64,000 nt of DNA from Baylisascaris procyonis (taxonomy: Eukaryota > Nematoda > Chromadorea > Rhabditida > Ascarididae), in assembly GCA_037389465.1 (NCBI GenBank), contig JAZARR010000175.1, forward strand, positions 4,464,001 to 4,528,000, written 5' to 3'. The notes beneath the pieces are model-generated. The model searched no databases, had not been told where the DNA came from, and worked only from the letters and a program-made list of their open reading frames with translations. Positions 1-13,300 of this stretch are shown piece by piece; position 1 is the stretch's first letter; each line of letters opens with the position of its first letter. Position numbers and translations under genes: made by a program.

Positions 1-128
1 GCTCGATTCTGGAGGAGATCTCCACATCCCGAGAGAACGAGTTGCTCAAGTTTGGCGACATTTCCTTCACGAATCCACTGCTGCACACTCGATTCCAAAT
101 ATGATGGCGCAACACGGTTATGCAATAC
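1..128 (-). CDS. Ankyrin cassette unit 6, segment A, cut by the window edge
   Basis: After a TTTTAG acceptor the frame reads through to the window edge with ESSVQQWIREGNVAKLEQLV then LSGCGDLLQNR, a clear match to the A segments of units 4 and 5. It begins on a whole codon, unlike the other A exons, which matches the phase-0 donors of unit 5 D. The rest of the unit must lie beyond position 1. It could instead be an early exon of a separate downstream gene if the stop at 955 is used. Confidence 0.75.
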
Positions 129-3100
129 CTAAAATATGGAAACATAAATGATTGAAAAGTAGCATACTTTGTATTCTTGACGGCACACTCGCCGTCAAGC
201 ATTGTGTTTGCATTAATATACAATAACAGTACTGATATTATCAATCCTCATTACCACTGCTAAATGTGTCTTTCTGCCACCAATAAGCCCTTGCAAGATT
301 CTTTTCGTTCAGGTATCGTTCCTCAACTTTTCCCATTACTTTTCTACTTTTGTTCCTCAATGCAATATTCCATATTTGACATTTGCAGTGACTTCTTCAG
401 CATATGAGTTCATCGTTCATTAACGCATTGAGCAAAAAAAAAAAACTGATATGAAATGAATGCAACACCACTCCATTCATCAACTCATAACACCCATACT
501 CAACGGAATCTCAGAAATGCAACGACAAGATTCTGAAAATGGATTGTAGTCAGATTTCAGTTTCTAAATGAATCATTGGTTCAGATTCTCGAAACAGTAC
601 GATTGTTCTTTTCGATGATGATTCCACATGCCATTACACTTAAAGAAAATCCCTTAACAATTAAAGGAAAATCATGACTGAATTTTCGACTTGGGAGTTA
701 CAAACCGGATGGCCTCTTATAAGCTTCTTACCGAGTAACGATTTTAAAAGCTAAGGAAAAAATTACTCATTATTCAGAGTAATTTCTAAAAAAACTATTA
801 GGACTCGTCATAACAGTCAAAAAACCATACTATGCATTATTATCAATTCATTTCCAACGAATAACATTATGGTATTGCGATAAACAAGAACTGAATCAAA
901 AGGAAGAAAATGTGACCATTTACCGAGTTTCAATTTAATAAAAGTACATACTTTTTACACAATTTGGCCTCTCACTCGCGAAACTTTTTTTAGTAAAACG
1001 CTGAAAGCAACCTGTTTCAGAGCTGCTTTTGTGTTCAGCCGCAGTGCTTGAAGATCAATCTCCCCTGGATACTTCAGATAATACTTCGCTGGGCGTCCAT
1101 TCTGAAATCAGTGCAATTTTCAAGAAAACGACAAAGGCAAAAAGCACAGGTGAAAAGCTTTCCTTATAGCAACAAATTTACAGATAAAACCATTGTGAAG
1201 ATTAGACCTAAACCTTAGTGAGCAAAGCAACGTTTACGACTCGAAAACGACCACGAACTTTCGCGCTATATTTAAAAAAATTGAAAACTTTAACTTAAAG
1301 GCTGTTAGACATCTTTTTCTAGCATCAAAACAGTGTTCAAAGGCAATGAGTGAAAATAAAGCTTCACTGTTCGCAGTTCGCAGATAGAGGTCACTGTTCG
1401 CAGATCGCTTTTACCTTCCATGACATTTTACGGGAAAGCAAATCGAAAAAATTTGGGCCCTGATCCAAAACTCAGATCATTTCGATCCTTTTGGAAAAAC
1501 CCGGAAAACCGGAAAATTTTTTCTGCAGTAAAACGTTCAATGATAAACTACTAGCAACGAATTTAGGGAATTCAATTAACGCACACAATCAAAAATGTTT
1601 GGATCGGCACCAGCTTTCCTCATCACTTTATACATATATCCACCATCGCGAAGTGCTGCCGCATAATGCAGTGGAGTTCTTTTATTCTGAAACGAATTAC
1701 TCGTTTCAAAGAAATTTTTCGTTGCTCTATGAGAAGGAAACATCAGTTCTATTCGTCCAAAAACATTTTCTCAACTCCAGAATCTTTATTTCTTTCTTGA
1801 GCCTATTACGACTGGTGGACGTTGAAAGCACAAGTAGCAGATGTTACCCCACGAAGCATATCTAGATGCAAAATCTGATTTAATTTACTGCTAACCTATC
1901 TTCCAAAATTTATTGGTAAGAACGGCAAATAAAATATTTTCCAACAATTTTTACAGCTAAAATGAAGAGATGAAGGTGAAATTACAACTACACCTCTAGA
2001 AATACACCATAAACAATTAAACGTGAATAGCCAGCTATAACAAATTACGGTACTATGAATGAATGATTCATATGTATTCCTAAATAAAAACAAGAGAGAA
2101 AAATCTGAACTGCTGTTTCTTTGTTACAGACTTCCTTTTTAAATTTAATATCGAAGGGAAGAACAAAGCAAACTTACTTGCATCGTGGGCTTTTAATTTT
2201 TCTAATTTTTTCGTACGAAAAATGCTTCTAATTTTTAATAACATTCATCCGATTTTTCTAATTTTCTAAAATTTACAATTCTAATTTGATGTACATTCGG
2301 CATATCATATATCATCCAGAGAATAAAGTATAAAAAAACTATAAAAAAAAACATAGAACTATTAGAGCTGAGAAATAATTGAAAGAGATTTCGTTTTCAA
2401 AGACAGCATTAAATTTATCGCCTTGAAGTGAAAAAAACCCCACCTGATCCATTGCGTTCACTGACTGAGGATAATTGCGTATTAGATATTTAGCGATATC
2501 AATGCGCCCAAATACAATCGCCTTATGTAATGGCGATAAGCCGCGTGCATCACGACACAGCGCCACCTTCTTGCGATCAGTTAACAGCTTCACCGCCCTT
2601 AGATTACCAGTCTCTATCGCTCGATGGATCGCTTGAATCTTCGCCTTATAAAATTTTACTATTATAAAATGACCTCTCGTTGATAATTCACTTCAACATT
2701 TGCAAATTTTCTACCATTAACAGAATTGATAAGGAGAAATGACGCTATACTAAAATTACGACGACGAAAAAAATTATATCATTCTTTTAGCATTGAATCA
2801 GTGATAAAGAAAATTTCAACACTTCCTGTACCACTCTTTCTCAGTGCTCCCAAATTATCTCTTGATTGTGAGAACAGCGTGAAATCCCCAACGTCCCCTT
2901 CTCTACTCATCTATAAAACTATCTAGCTGGCTATGTCAACCTCCTGCATTGTCATTCTCGGAAATATTTCATTTGCTGAAAAAAAATAAATCGAAAATAA
3001 AGATATTCGGATAGCTGTCATCGTGAAAAATATTTTCTAAACCTGCTTTTTTTTCTACTGCAATCACCTCTGTCTGTGTGATGCTGAAGGCAGCATTCAT

Positions 3101-6100
3101 ATCTTATCAGTAACCCCATCTACTTCTTAGCAAAAATTTTCAGTGCTCAGATGCGACGCAAACTATAACACAATTTGCAGGAAGTCTCATTATTAATCAG
3201 AAAATGCAGATATTCCTGAAAATGGATCACGAAATTCTTTACTTTAATTTGAATATACAGCTTTTAAAGCTTTGACACTCAATGAAGCTTCTCAGCAAAA
3301 CTTTATAATTAGTGAAGCTTTATAAAACTCAAACTCTGCAAATGACAAACTTCTCTTCTTTCTTCGTGAATGCTGAAGTTGAGGCCAATCCTGGAATAAA
3401 ATTGGATCTGCTCACAATTAACCATATTTCCTAGGTTCCCATACAACGGCCGCATTTCGCAAAATAACCCATAAAGCAAACAGTTTTCCAGATTAATTTG
3501 CAAAGAACACCACTTATAGAGAGCCTAAAATACCTGATATTGAGGGAGCACTTCAAGGAATGTGACTGCATCGTTATCTTCTACTTCGTGTGTCCTGCCC
3601 AAAAGCAAGTCGCCATAACCGTTCAGCACCAGCTCCTCCAGTTTGCCAACATTACCCGTGTGTATCCAATCCGATATATCCTCTTCCAGATCTAAAATTT
3701 TTTCCTTATAATTCGCTCGTTTCATGTAATGCTATCTTTTTACTGGAAATGGTGAAAGTCTTATGAATATTGCAATTAATGTAATAAAATGTTCACTTGA
3801 AAGTAGAACAGTTAAAAGCAGAGCATCGTGGACGTATTTTAATGAAAATCATCCCGAAATAAAGGCAGCCGAAACCAAAAAAAAAAAAAACTGTGAGATA
3901 TGAAATTGTTTGAAACCATCAGCCTCACAAATAGCACAGGCCTTTTTTTGGAAGCATTTTTACCGAATATAAACTGAAATCGGGTAAGAAATCAGTAAAT
4001 ATGGTCGAATCATGCATTTGGTCCAGACTAATATTCCAGTTACCGCACAGTCATCACTTGCGAACTATTAAAAGAGGCAAACAAATTCATGAAAGCAAAC
4101 CCTCGGTGCAACGATAGTAGTCATCCTATACTTTTCAAAGAAGTGTAATTCTTAGCGAAATCGCATGGGATGAATTTCGAAAGCTTCCGAAATGAAACTA
4201 GAATTTCGAATGACATCTAAGTGTGCCAGTTTTAAACAAGTGCAGATCGGATTCGAAGAACTGCAAAATATAAACTTTTGCATCCCGGTCATCCAACCTA
4301 TCACTTTCATAAAAACTACCAAGCAATAAAATATGCAAAATAATGCATCTGTACTTCAATTAACTCAACATTTGACCAAACTTTGTATTACAAAACCTCT
4401 TTTGGAGTCGACGGGTAAAAAATTAAGCTTTCCTGCCTGCAAAATGGATAGAAATTTTTAAAGCTCCTTTAAATGTTTGCAACTTCTTTCAAAACTGATG
4501 GATCAACTTGAAATTTGGTAGAGGAAGTCATCCTACACGAATTACACCACCACCACATTTCGCAATTCTAGCGTCAGTGGTTTTCGAGTCGCAAATGTCG
4601 GAAGAGTAGACAGATACACATAAACTTTCATAGATACCACCTTGCAAATGCAAAGTTGCAAGAGAGCACAAAAGGCGGAAAAGGGAAAAATAACTTAAGC
4701 CTTTCTCACCGGCGTGAAGTTTGCGGACTGAGAGGTGGATAACTAAAACGACAAATGAAAATTTCGCATTCCCGTGATTATAGGAGAGAATGCGGTACAA
4801 TTGTAATACCATCTCCTCTACACCTCCTGTTGATTCCTCCAATGCACTCTCAGTGAACCTGCCGTTTTGATTTCTCTACTATAATGACGCGATAAGCCAA
4901 ACAATTTAATAATAAAGGTGGATTGCCTTGAAGAAGAGGGCGGTTGAGTTGGCCCGAGATGAGTTGATTCATGACGGCATTGTCTTTCAGAGTTCTCACG
5001 TTCAAATTCCGACCATGAGTTCGATAATAGAAAGGTGTGTGACCATGCTGAAGTGGGAAAGATCATTTCGCTAGTAGTCAGACTGCAATAATTTGTTGCT
5101 ATTTATGCAGTAATATTTCCCCGCTCAATTTCTTCTCATATAGGCTTCGGATTCTACACACGATTACCTCTACTCGTATTCTGCCCATTATAATACGATG
5201 GAAGTTCTGAATCATTTTGCACAAATGCCATGGAATAAGTGGTTCCGGATAAAATTTATGATCTTAGATTTAACTAAATAATTCCTGAAACCTGAATTCG
5301 TGGCCGACTATGGAAATTAATGGACCTCACCTTGTCGCGCAAAACAAATATGATTTTCTTTTTGAAATGGGTGCGTGCTAGGCTTCGAATTTTTTTCGTC
5401 GATGGCGGAACTGTTCGCTCTCCCAATGTGTCAGCAATTCAGATACCGGACCGCAGAGGGGTCTGCTATTAAAGGAAGGGAGGTGGTGAAGTGGTTCATT
5501 ATTTTAGCATGCCCCTCAAACATTTTTTTTTCCATCGGCGTTAGACAGACCACTAGGATGACGAAATTGCTCCCCGCTCAAAGAGTCGTGGGCAAAAGAA
5601 GATTGCCTTCCCAGCTCCCTGATATTACGATATGTAATTTTCCGCCCACAATGGGACTCATACATATTATTTCTGGCGCAGATTCTTGGATTTCATCAAA
5701 GCAATGATTCGCACTGTTTAGGGAACACAAAAAAGGAAGAGGATATTAATACAGTTGTTGTTTACCTTATCTTCAATAAACGCATCACCACCGGCCTTTT
5801 GCAGTACCTTAATCATATGTTCACCATTTGAATCGGCAGCCGCATAATGAAGCGCCGTACGACCAGCCTGTAATGCAGTCTCTAGAATGATATTCAAAGT
5901 GAAGAAAAAGATCAGTTATTCAAGAGATCATTCGTTGTAAGATTTACCTGCGTAAAAGTTAGCAGTGGGATAATTTGATTAAATGACACAATAATATTAA
6001 TATTAGAAAATGCATCTCAAATAATTTTAAAAATGCTGAATCGGCATTTAAATGACATTTTTTAGGTGAAAAATGTCGTCGACAATATTCACGAGAAAAT

Positions 6101-7313
6101 AAAGCTTCCTTATGAGCGCGAACGATCGGACGTATAAACAAAAGTCATTCGAAAATAAAACAGTCGTTATTTTTGATATTCCCACCAACGTTATCAGCTT
6201 ATAGAACGCGTTAAATGTAAACCAACATGATCGGCAGCGTTGACACATGATGGATATTTAGCTAGCAGATATCGAACAGCGTTTGTTTGACCATGAAGCA
6301 GTGCTTTATGCAACGGGGTCATACCTGAAATGAGCGCGGCGTCATACTCCCAAAGCACTCCTTCATATGAAAGATATCTGCAACAACGATAATGTGACTG
6401 CCATAATGCTACGAAGCACTGCATTAATTATTCTTTCATTGAGGATCACTGTAAAGATTCTCTTAATAACATGAAATAACATGAAAAGCTGCAGCGAATT
6501 ATCTAAACTCATTCCACATTCAACGACTGGATCAACTGCTAGGAACAGTGGATGCAGTTACTGAATAAATCACAGAAGTTCAATCAGCCGAGTTGTCACC
6601 TAATGTTCTTCTTCGGTCATCAACACTCTTCAAAAAAAGGAGATAATTCACTGACCATATCTATCTCGAGCAGTGGCGAGTTGGGATCGATCGATTAATG
6701 ACTTCACACGACGCACATCACCATCCTCTACTGCTTTATGGATTGCATCTATTTTAGCCTGCAATAATACATTACTTTATATAGTGCAACAGCAGGGAAG
6801 ACACCAAACAAAACGAAAACACAGCGGTTGGCTTTGCATAATGACAAACAAAATTCAATTAAAACTTATGGCATTATTGGGCGATCTACAGCGATTATAG
6901 CACTCGAATATCAGAACGATATACAGTGATAAATTCTCTGATCCAGTTCTTTCTGCTACACTTTGCAGGTTGACGTTGGCCGCATTATTGCAAAAACAGA
7001 AAACTTGACACTACAGTACCGAAAAAAGACCCGGTTGGGTTACAAATTTTCCAAGACCTTCAAGGACTTTTGATGGGGAGGTTTATTGTAGGATCCTTTC
7101 CTTCCCAAAACAACTTTCGCACATAAAATCAGCACTGCATAATACATTCATGCAACGGTATAGACTATCATCAGTCACCCAAATTATTGCTTTGCTAACC
7201 CTTTATTATTGCTGTACTAAACCATAACAATGTCTGTACCTCGAAAAATTGGCGTGCTGCACACTTAAATTAGTTCAAAAACCGATTTCATAGTCATGCT
7301 TTTATAGCGATTT

Positions 7314-7366
<53 letters not shown>

Positions 7367-10300
7367 CATATGTTAGTAATAAATATGGATAGTACTATTT
7401 ATTAATATTAACAATAATACGTTTATAAACATTAAGATGTGATTAATATTTGCGTTTATACAAACAATAACAGATAACAAGCAGTATTTGTAATACATAT
7501 GTATACACATAAACAGATGATATTTATATGCATGTAGGCATACATACATGCATATATACCTATAGAAATATAAATAAATAAATGGATGCATGCTTTAAAT
7601 GCAGATGAGGAAGGAATTCGAGATTTAAATGCATTATTCCTAGAACACATATTAGTGGATTAACGTCTGAAACGATGACGTTGAGTCCCATGTCGTCATA
7701 CTAATTGAGCTCTTATCTAAACGTCAATGCTTATAAATGCATCCGTGTTTGAAGTAATTGGCGACGTCTGCTGCAAATATATTTTTCATTTTATAGAAGC
7801 GTCAAGCAATTTTATTACCGATATTTGTCAAAAGCAAAAGTACAGCAAGGGTGCATCGAATACATGAAAATCTTTTTAACAAAGTACACCAATAAGCGCT
7901 CTCAAAACATTCCAGAAATGAAGAAGTGAGTTGGATGACATATTTATTTTTGTTTTGAAATTCCAGAAACTTGTAAAAAAGCTTTTTTTTTATCACCGAC
8001 AATAAGTGCCCTCTTCCATCACGCGCATAAAGATAACTCACAATAAAACAAGTCATTGGAATAATCTTTCTAATAGGGCCTTTTATCACAACCTTTAATT
8101 TAAAGTCTCAGCACACCGCCTGTGAAGAATTAAGAACAACAGAACTGTGCTGCACACCATTTCTGCTGACAGCAGTTTGTTGAAATACTATGAAATAAGA
8201 TTATCGCGGCACTAAAATGCTCGTTCTTAACACAACAGACGCGCTATTTAGAGTTTAAAAAAGATTTGACTGATAAACGCTCTTCCTCTTTTAATGGCAT
8301 TGCCGACCGCAATACCGAGGAGGACGGTCCACCGCATGCATGCCAAAGTTAGCATCGATCACCTCAAAGTCAATCATCGTGAGCAACTCTTCTTTTCCTC
8401 ATTTCAAAGCGAGTTCTGCACCTCAACGGATCGCTGAACTTGCCGTGCAAAACTGACATTTCAATTCACCCCAGACGGAAGTGAGGGAAAGGCACGTGTT
8501 TTCTAAAAGAAGAGGCAAGAGGAGACAGAATGGACAGAACAGATAAACTTCCTCCTTTTATCACTTTTATCACCCCATTCATTCATTTGTGAGTATCAGT
8601 ATGAGGATGATCGCACAAGCAAAAATAAAACCAGAAGTTCCAAACTAATCTACGACTGATTCTCGTCTATGAGAGAAACCAACTGCGGCTTCAACACAGT
8701 ACTGGATGAGATTGTAATGCACAAAAGAACTAATCCTACTATAAATAGGTCAGAAATAGTACAAAATTTAGAAAGCATTCGTGCCGACCTCATGAAGTTT
8801 TAGAAAACTGCGAAAAGCTGTCATTTCTATAATGTAAACGACGACACATTCCAAACAAAAGGATTGTTAAAATGACCTGATATTGATGAATCCCTTGTAA
8901 AAATTCCTCGGCTGCCAAATTGACGGTTTTTTTGTCGATAAGAAGGTGCACTCGGCCATCAAGCATCACTTGTTCCAGTTTCTGCACATCACCCTCAGCT
9001 AGCCACTTCTCAACGTCCTCTTCACTTGGTGCATCTACAGAAAAATGCTTCAATGGGCGCATTCTATTTTCATAAATCTTCAATAGTTTCTTCCATCAAA
9101 CCCTACTAATATTAAAAACTAAACTACTTTTAAGCAACAAAATATTCGCAATTATCATAAGATAGTATTCACCGTATACCAAATTATATACGCAACAGGG
9201 TGCTGAGAAAAGGCGAATTGAAAGCAAGAATCTCAAAATAAACAACACAAATATTACCTGAGCAAAAACATTCGATTTACTATAATCGTTTTACCTGAGG
9301 AATCTTTAGCAGAAATTTCGATGAAATCTTCAGCATCTGAGATGACCTCGAGCAATGCGGACATAGAGGTTACAAATATGATCAATCTGCACTTGTAGCA
9401 TTCGATTACGACCCGTAATTATGTCACTTCCGATTCCGCTTACATCACTGTGCACCTTCTTTTAATTTACTCTTCGCTTTCGTTAATAGCGCATTTCACA
9501 CCGCGTTCTTTCACTTCACTAATATCCATCGATGTGCTCTATGCAGCTGGGAAAACTAAGGATTCAATGTGTAAAAAAACGTGCTATGAAATGAGTGAAT
9601 AAGGAGAACATAAAACAACCTGGATCGAATATACCCTCATCCAACGATAGCCTACTAATCATTGGCGATGATATTCGCCTCATCTCAGAGAGTGGTCTAA
9701 TAAAGCGATCTGGACTCGTGCGATAGCGAGCCGCTGTCCAGCCATTCTGCAATAAGTCTTCATAAAGCGGAAAGCTATCGTTCTATGGTGCAACATCCGT
9801 TATGGATACATGAAAAATGTTCGCTGTAGCAAAGTTAATGGGTAATGGATGAATGGGTAGCGCCGGTATTGCCATAGAAGACCGCTTGGGTACCTGTCTG
9901 CGGCTAAGTGTCCTCAGCTTTCCCGATATTCTCGTACTGCAAAGCGACATCATCGACCTCATTCAGTACATATCATTCTATACGGAGGGCTTCATCCCCC
10001 CCAGTTCGGCGGATACGCCTTGATGTATCTTATTTTTGGAAAACCCCCACCCTCTTTATGGAAGAACGGAAACACACCCTCGGAAAAATGTGGTTCGAAA
10101 TGCTTGAAATATATTCCATTTGGGAGAATCCAAGAATTTTTTCCTTAACTCCGACTGCATCGTAATCGTGGACATATATGCGAGAAAGGAATAAAAGCAA
10201 ACACATTGCAAAAAATTAATGAATAAGACACATAAAGTAAATAGATTCAAAACCACTAAAACACGTTGACGACGGAGAAAGAAATAAGTGCAAGGAATGG

Positions 10301-13300
10301 CTTATAGAACAAGGAGAATATAAAGCAATTAATGAAATGACGACTGATGACTGAAATACAGTAGCCAGGTCAGCAAACCTTGATCTTTTCCGAGGATTCG
10401 TTTGGTTTCAATAGTGAAAAGAAGCCAGCAATGATGAAAGCCTTAATGGTTCGAATCATGCAGTTAATCATTCGCTCTCGCCTATTTTCAACTTTTTTGG
10501 ACTATTTCCAACATTTATTGGTTCCAATTATATTGTAATGTTTTTTTCACCCACATTACCTTCTTTACTTTTTATGTTCTCTCGCCTAAATTTCACATTT
10601 TTTGCATCTGGAATTATGCCAATTCTATGGCACTTTTATTCAAGCTTTGGATTTTTGATTAACTAAGCACACGACCTCCTTTCCCTTCATTTACTCACCA
10701 CCACTATCATCTCTTTACTTTTATTAACCTATTAGTGTTACAGACTTAAGTGCTTAAAGTACGGTATGAGTGGGAGAAGCCTTAATAAACTTTTACTAAT
10801 TAACAAACGTAAAGCTTTATTGCTTTTATCAATTTTGTAGTTTGTATAACTCAATTGTACAATTGCTTTATCAAGAAGACCTCTCAAAAAATTCCTGTAT
10901 CAATAATCACCAAAGGAAATTTAGCTTGTAACAACCGAGAGCTCAAACCATAGCTCTTAAGCAACTTAAGGCCTTTTTTCTACTCACTGAAAATGCTCTA
11001 AATGTTACAGGCGCTAACACATACGCATCAAACATACGTCAAATTGGCACTGCCTAGCCTATTTTTTAACTCGCCATGGGGTATCCTCGAGATTAATTTA
11101 ATTGAGGGCTATGCATGGATTCTTTCGACACTGGAATAGGTGAAGGGACGGCGGCGCCTTTCCGACATAAACGGAGAATGGTGGGACCTTGTTTTAGTAT
11201 TTAGTGCTGAGGGCCCGCCACTCCTCATTTGCATAGCGCCTACCGACATAAGCAGCGCTTACCCCACACCATTTCTTGACGACGCCCCTAAGTTGCTAAC
11301 AGCGTAAAATAAATGAAAAGTCATTGCTGCACACTAAAGTTGCACCGAATAATTCAGAAACCGAAACTGGAGAGAATTTGAAACGAGCAATAGGAACGAA
11401 CCTGAATCGGAACATTCGTTTTATAAGTAACTTTATATTGTGTTGAATTATTTTTTCCTACTGCTTCTTTCTTGTTTAAATTTGTCTTATTCTTTTCACT
11501 GGCAAAAAACTTCCCAGAGGTTTTAGTCAGTTCGATTTCACCAATTGATCAAGTAGGCAACGACTTATATTATCAATCGGACTTCCGTCGAAAAAACCTC
11601 TCCCTGGCTAAATGCACTGAAAAATATCTACTTTTTAACGCAAGAAATTTCAACACCTCCCTTTTTCGGTTTTTGCAGATATGCTCAAGAAAACAGAGAG
11701 AAATCATCAAGTAACAGCAAAAAAAGGACAACAAACTCGTGAGGCATGCAGCACGATGGGAATATAACTCGAGCAATCGAAAACTTTTCAATCGTAATAT
11801 AATTTTACCACCCCTATTGGCGGTTATAAGGCAATGACACTTCCTCAAAAGGTGTTAATTATATCTTTCAGTAAGTTGCATCACTTTCTTAGATTATAAA
11901 GCTTTAACATATGAAATTATATCCCACTTTCGAAAGTAGGTGAACCAGTTTTCACATTTAATGTTTCAGTTGAATGTTGCGATGCAATAGTAACCAACGT
12001 AAAACAAAAGAAAGCAACTCTGTTAACTGTACGACAGTTTCTTACAGCATGACGTGACTAATTTGGTTTATTTCCCTTTATGACACATTTCTCCTGAAAA
12101 CAAAAAATTCCTATCTCCATTAAGCTGACATCGAAATTCTGGAGCAAATTGAAGTGTGCGCATGTTCACATAGACAAACGAAAAGTACGAAGGCGATACA
12201 TGCAAAAGCAAAGAAAACGACAGTGAACGAACGTTATCTGGGAGGCACGCGTCAGCACCACACTCCACCAATGTATCATAGATTGCGTTCTGCTGTGTGG
12301 CCGCGTAGTGGATTGGCGCTCGTCCATTCTGTAGATCATTCGCAGATACTTTCGTAGGTGGGAAACGATATAGAAAAGCCTTCGCAATGCACATTGAAAA
12401 TGCGTTTTTTCTGGCAAAATTCAATCAATATCACCCGATCAGATATGTTCAATTTCTGCTTTCGATCTGATGACTTGAACAAAACGATCATAATGTTTTG
12501 TTCGTCGCATTTCAACTCATAAAACTTGACGGTTATGTTCCTTGTTTAAAGACCGTGGTCATAAAGGTGAAATGGAGAAGCAAGCTAGAAACAGCTGGCA
12601 CGATATGCAAATTTATGCTCAGTTGCCCTGACCACCATTTTCGAATGCTAGCAATAATTAATGGAGCAAACATAATGCCTCCACTTATTGATTCTCTTGA
12701 CTGATCACAAAAATTTTCAAGACTGCTATGCCTTTGCCTGAAATACGAAAAGGAGGGGAGTGTTGTCGCATTGAGCAATCCCACCATAGGTAAACAGATG
12801 TTCATCAATTCATCACAGCGTGCTTGTACAGCTCAAATATTCCGCCACGCAACTAAGGACAATGCTGCTTAGTCAACTCTACCATTCAACTTTCTCGACA
12901 CTAGTAAGTTCCCGATTTGAACAGGTTCATTTGGTTATTACTTGCATAGACCTAGTATTGAAGCTGGAATACGATCGATGAAATGATACACAAATGTAAA
13001 ACTATTCCATTGAAAACGCCGTCATTATACGTCACCTTTTCTAGAACATAGGCGCAGATCATGAATACGCATCTTTCGATCACACGTTCGCTCCCAATTA
13101 TGCAATTTCTTACTCAACCGAAGCAATCAATTTCAGGGTTATCGTTCTGACCTTTTTTGATCTTAAAGTAATATTTGTCATCTGCTCGGCACATCTGTTA
13201 AACTTCATTTTACTTTCTGTGATGACTTCAAAAAATCGGCTATTGATCAGACATCTTTCCTGAAAGCTTGCGACAGCTACAGGTCCTTCCGCTCTAAATC

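Noticed and set aside
1491..1865. 124-codon open frame on the plus strand
   Set aside because: It lies antisense to the unit 5 C exon (1585-1686), whose minus-strand reading is a clear ankyrin repeat with matching splice phases.
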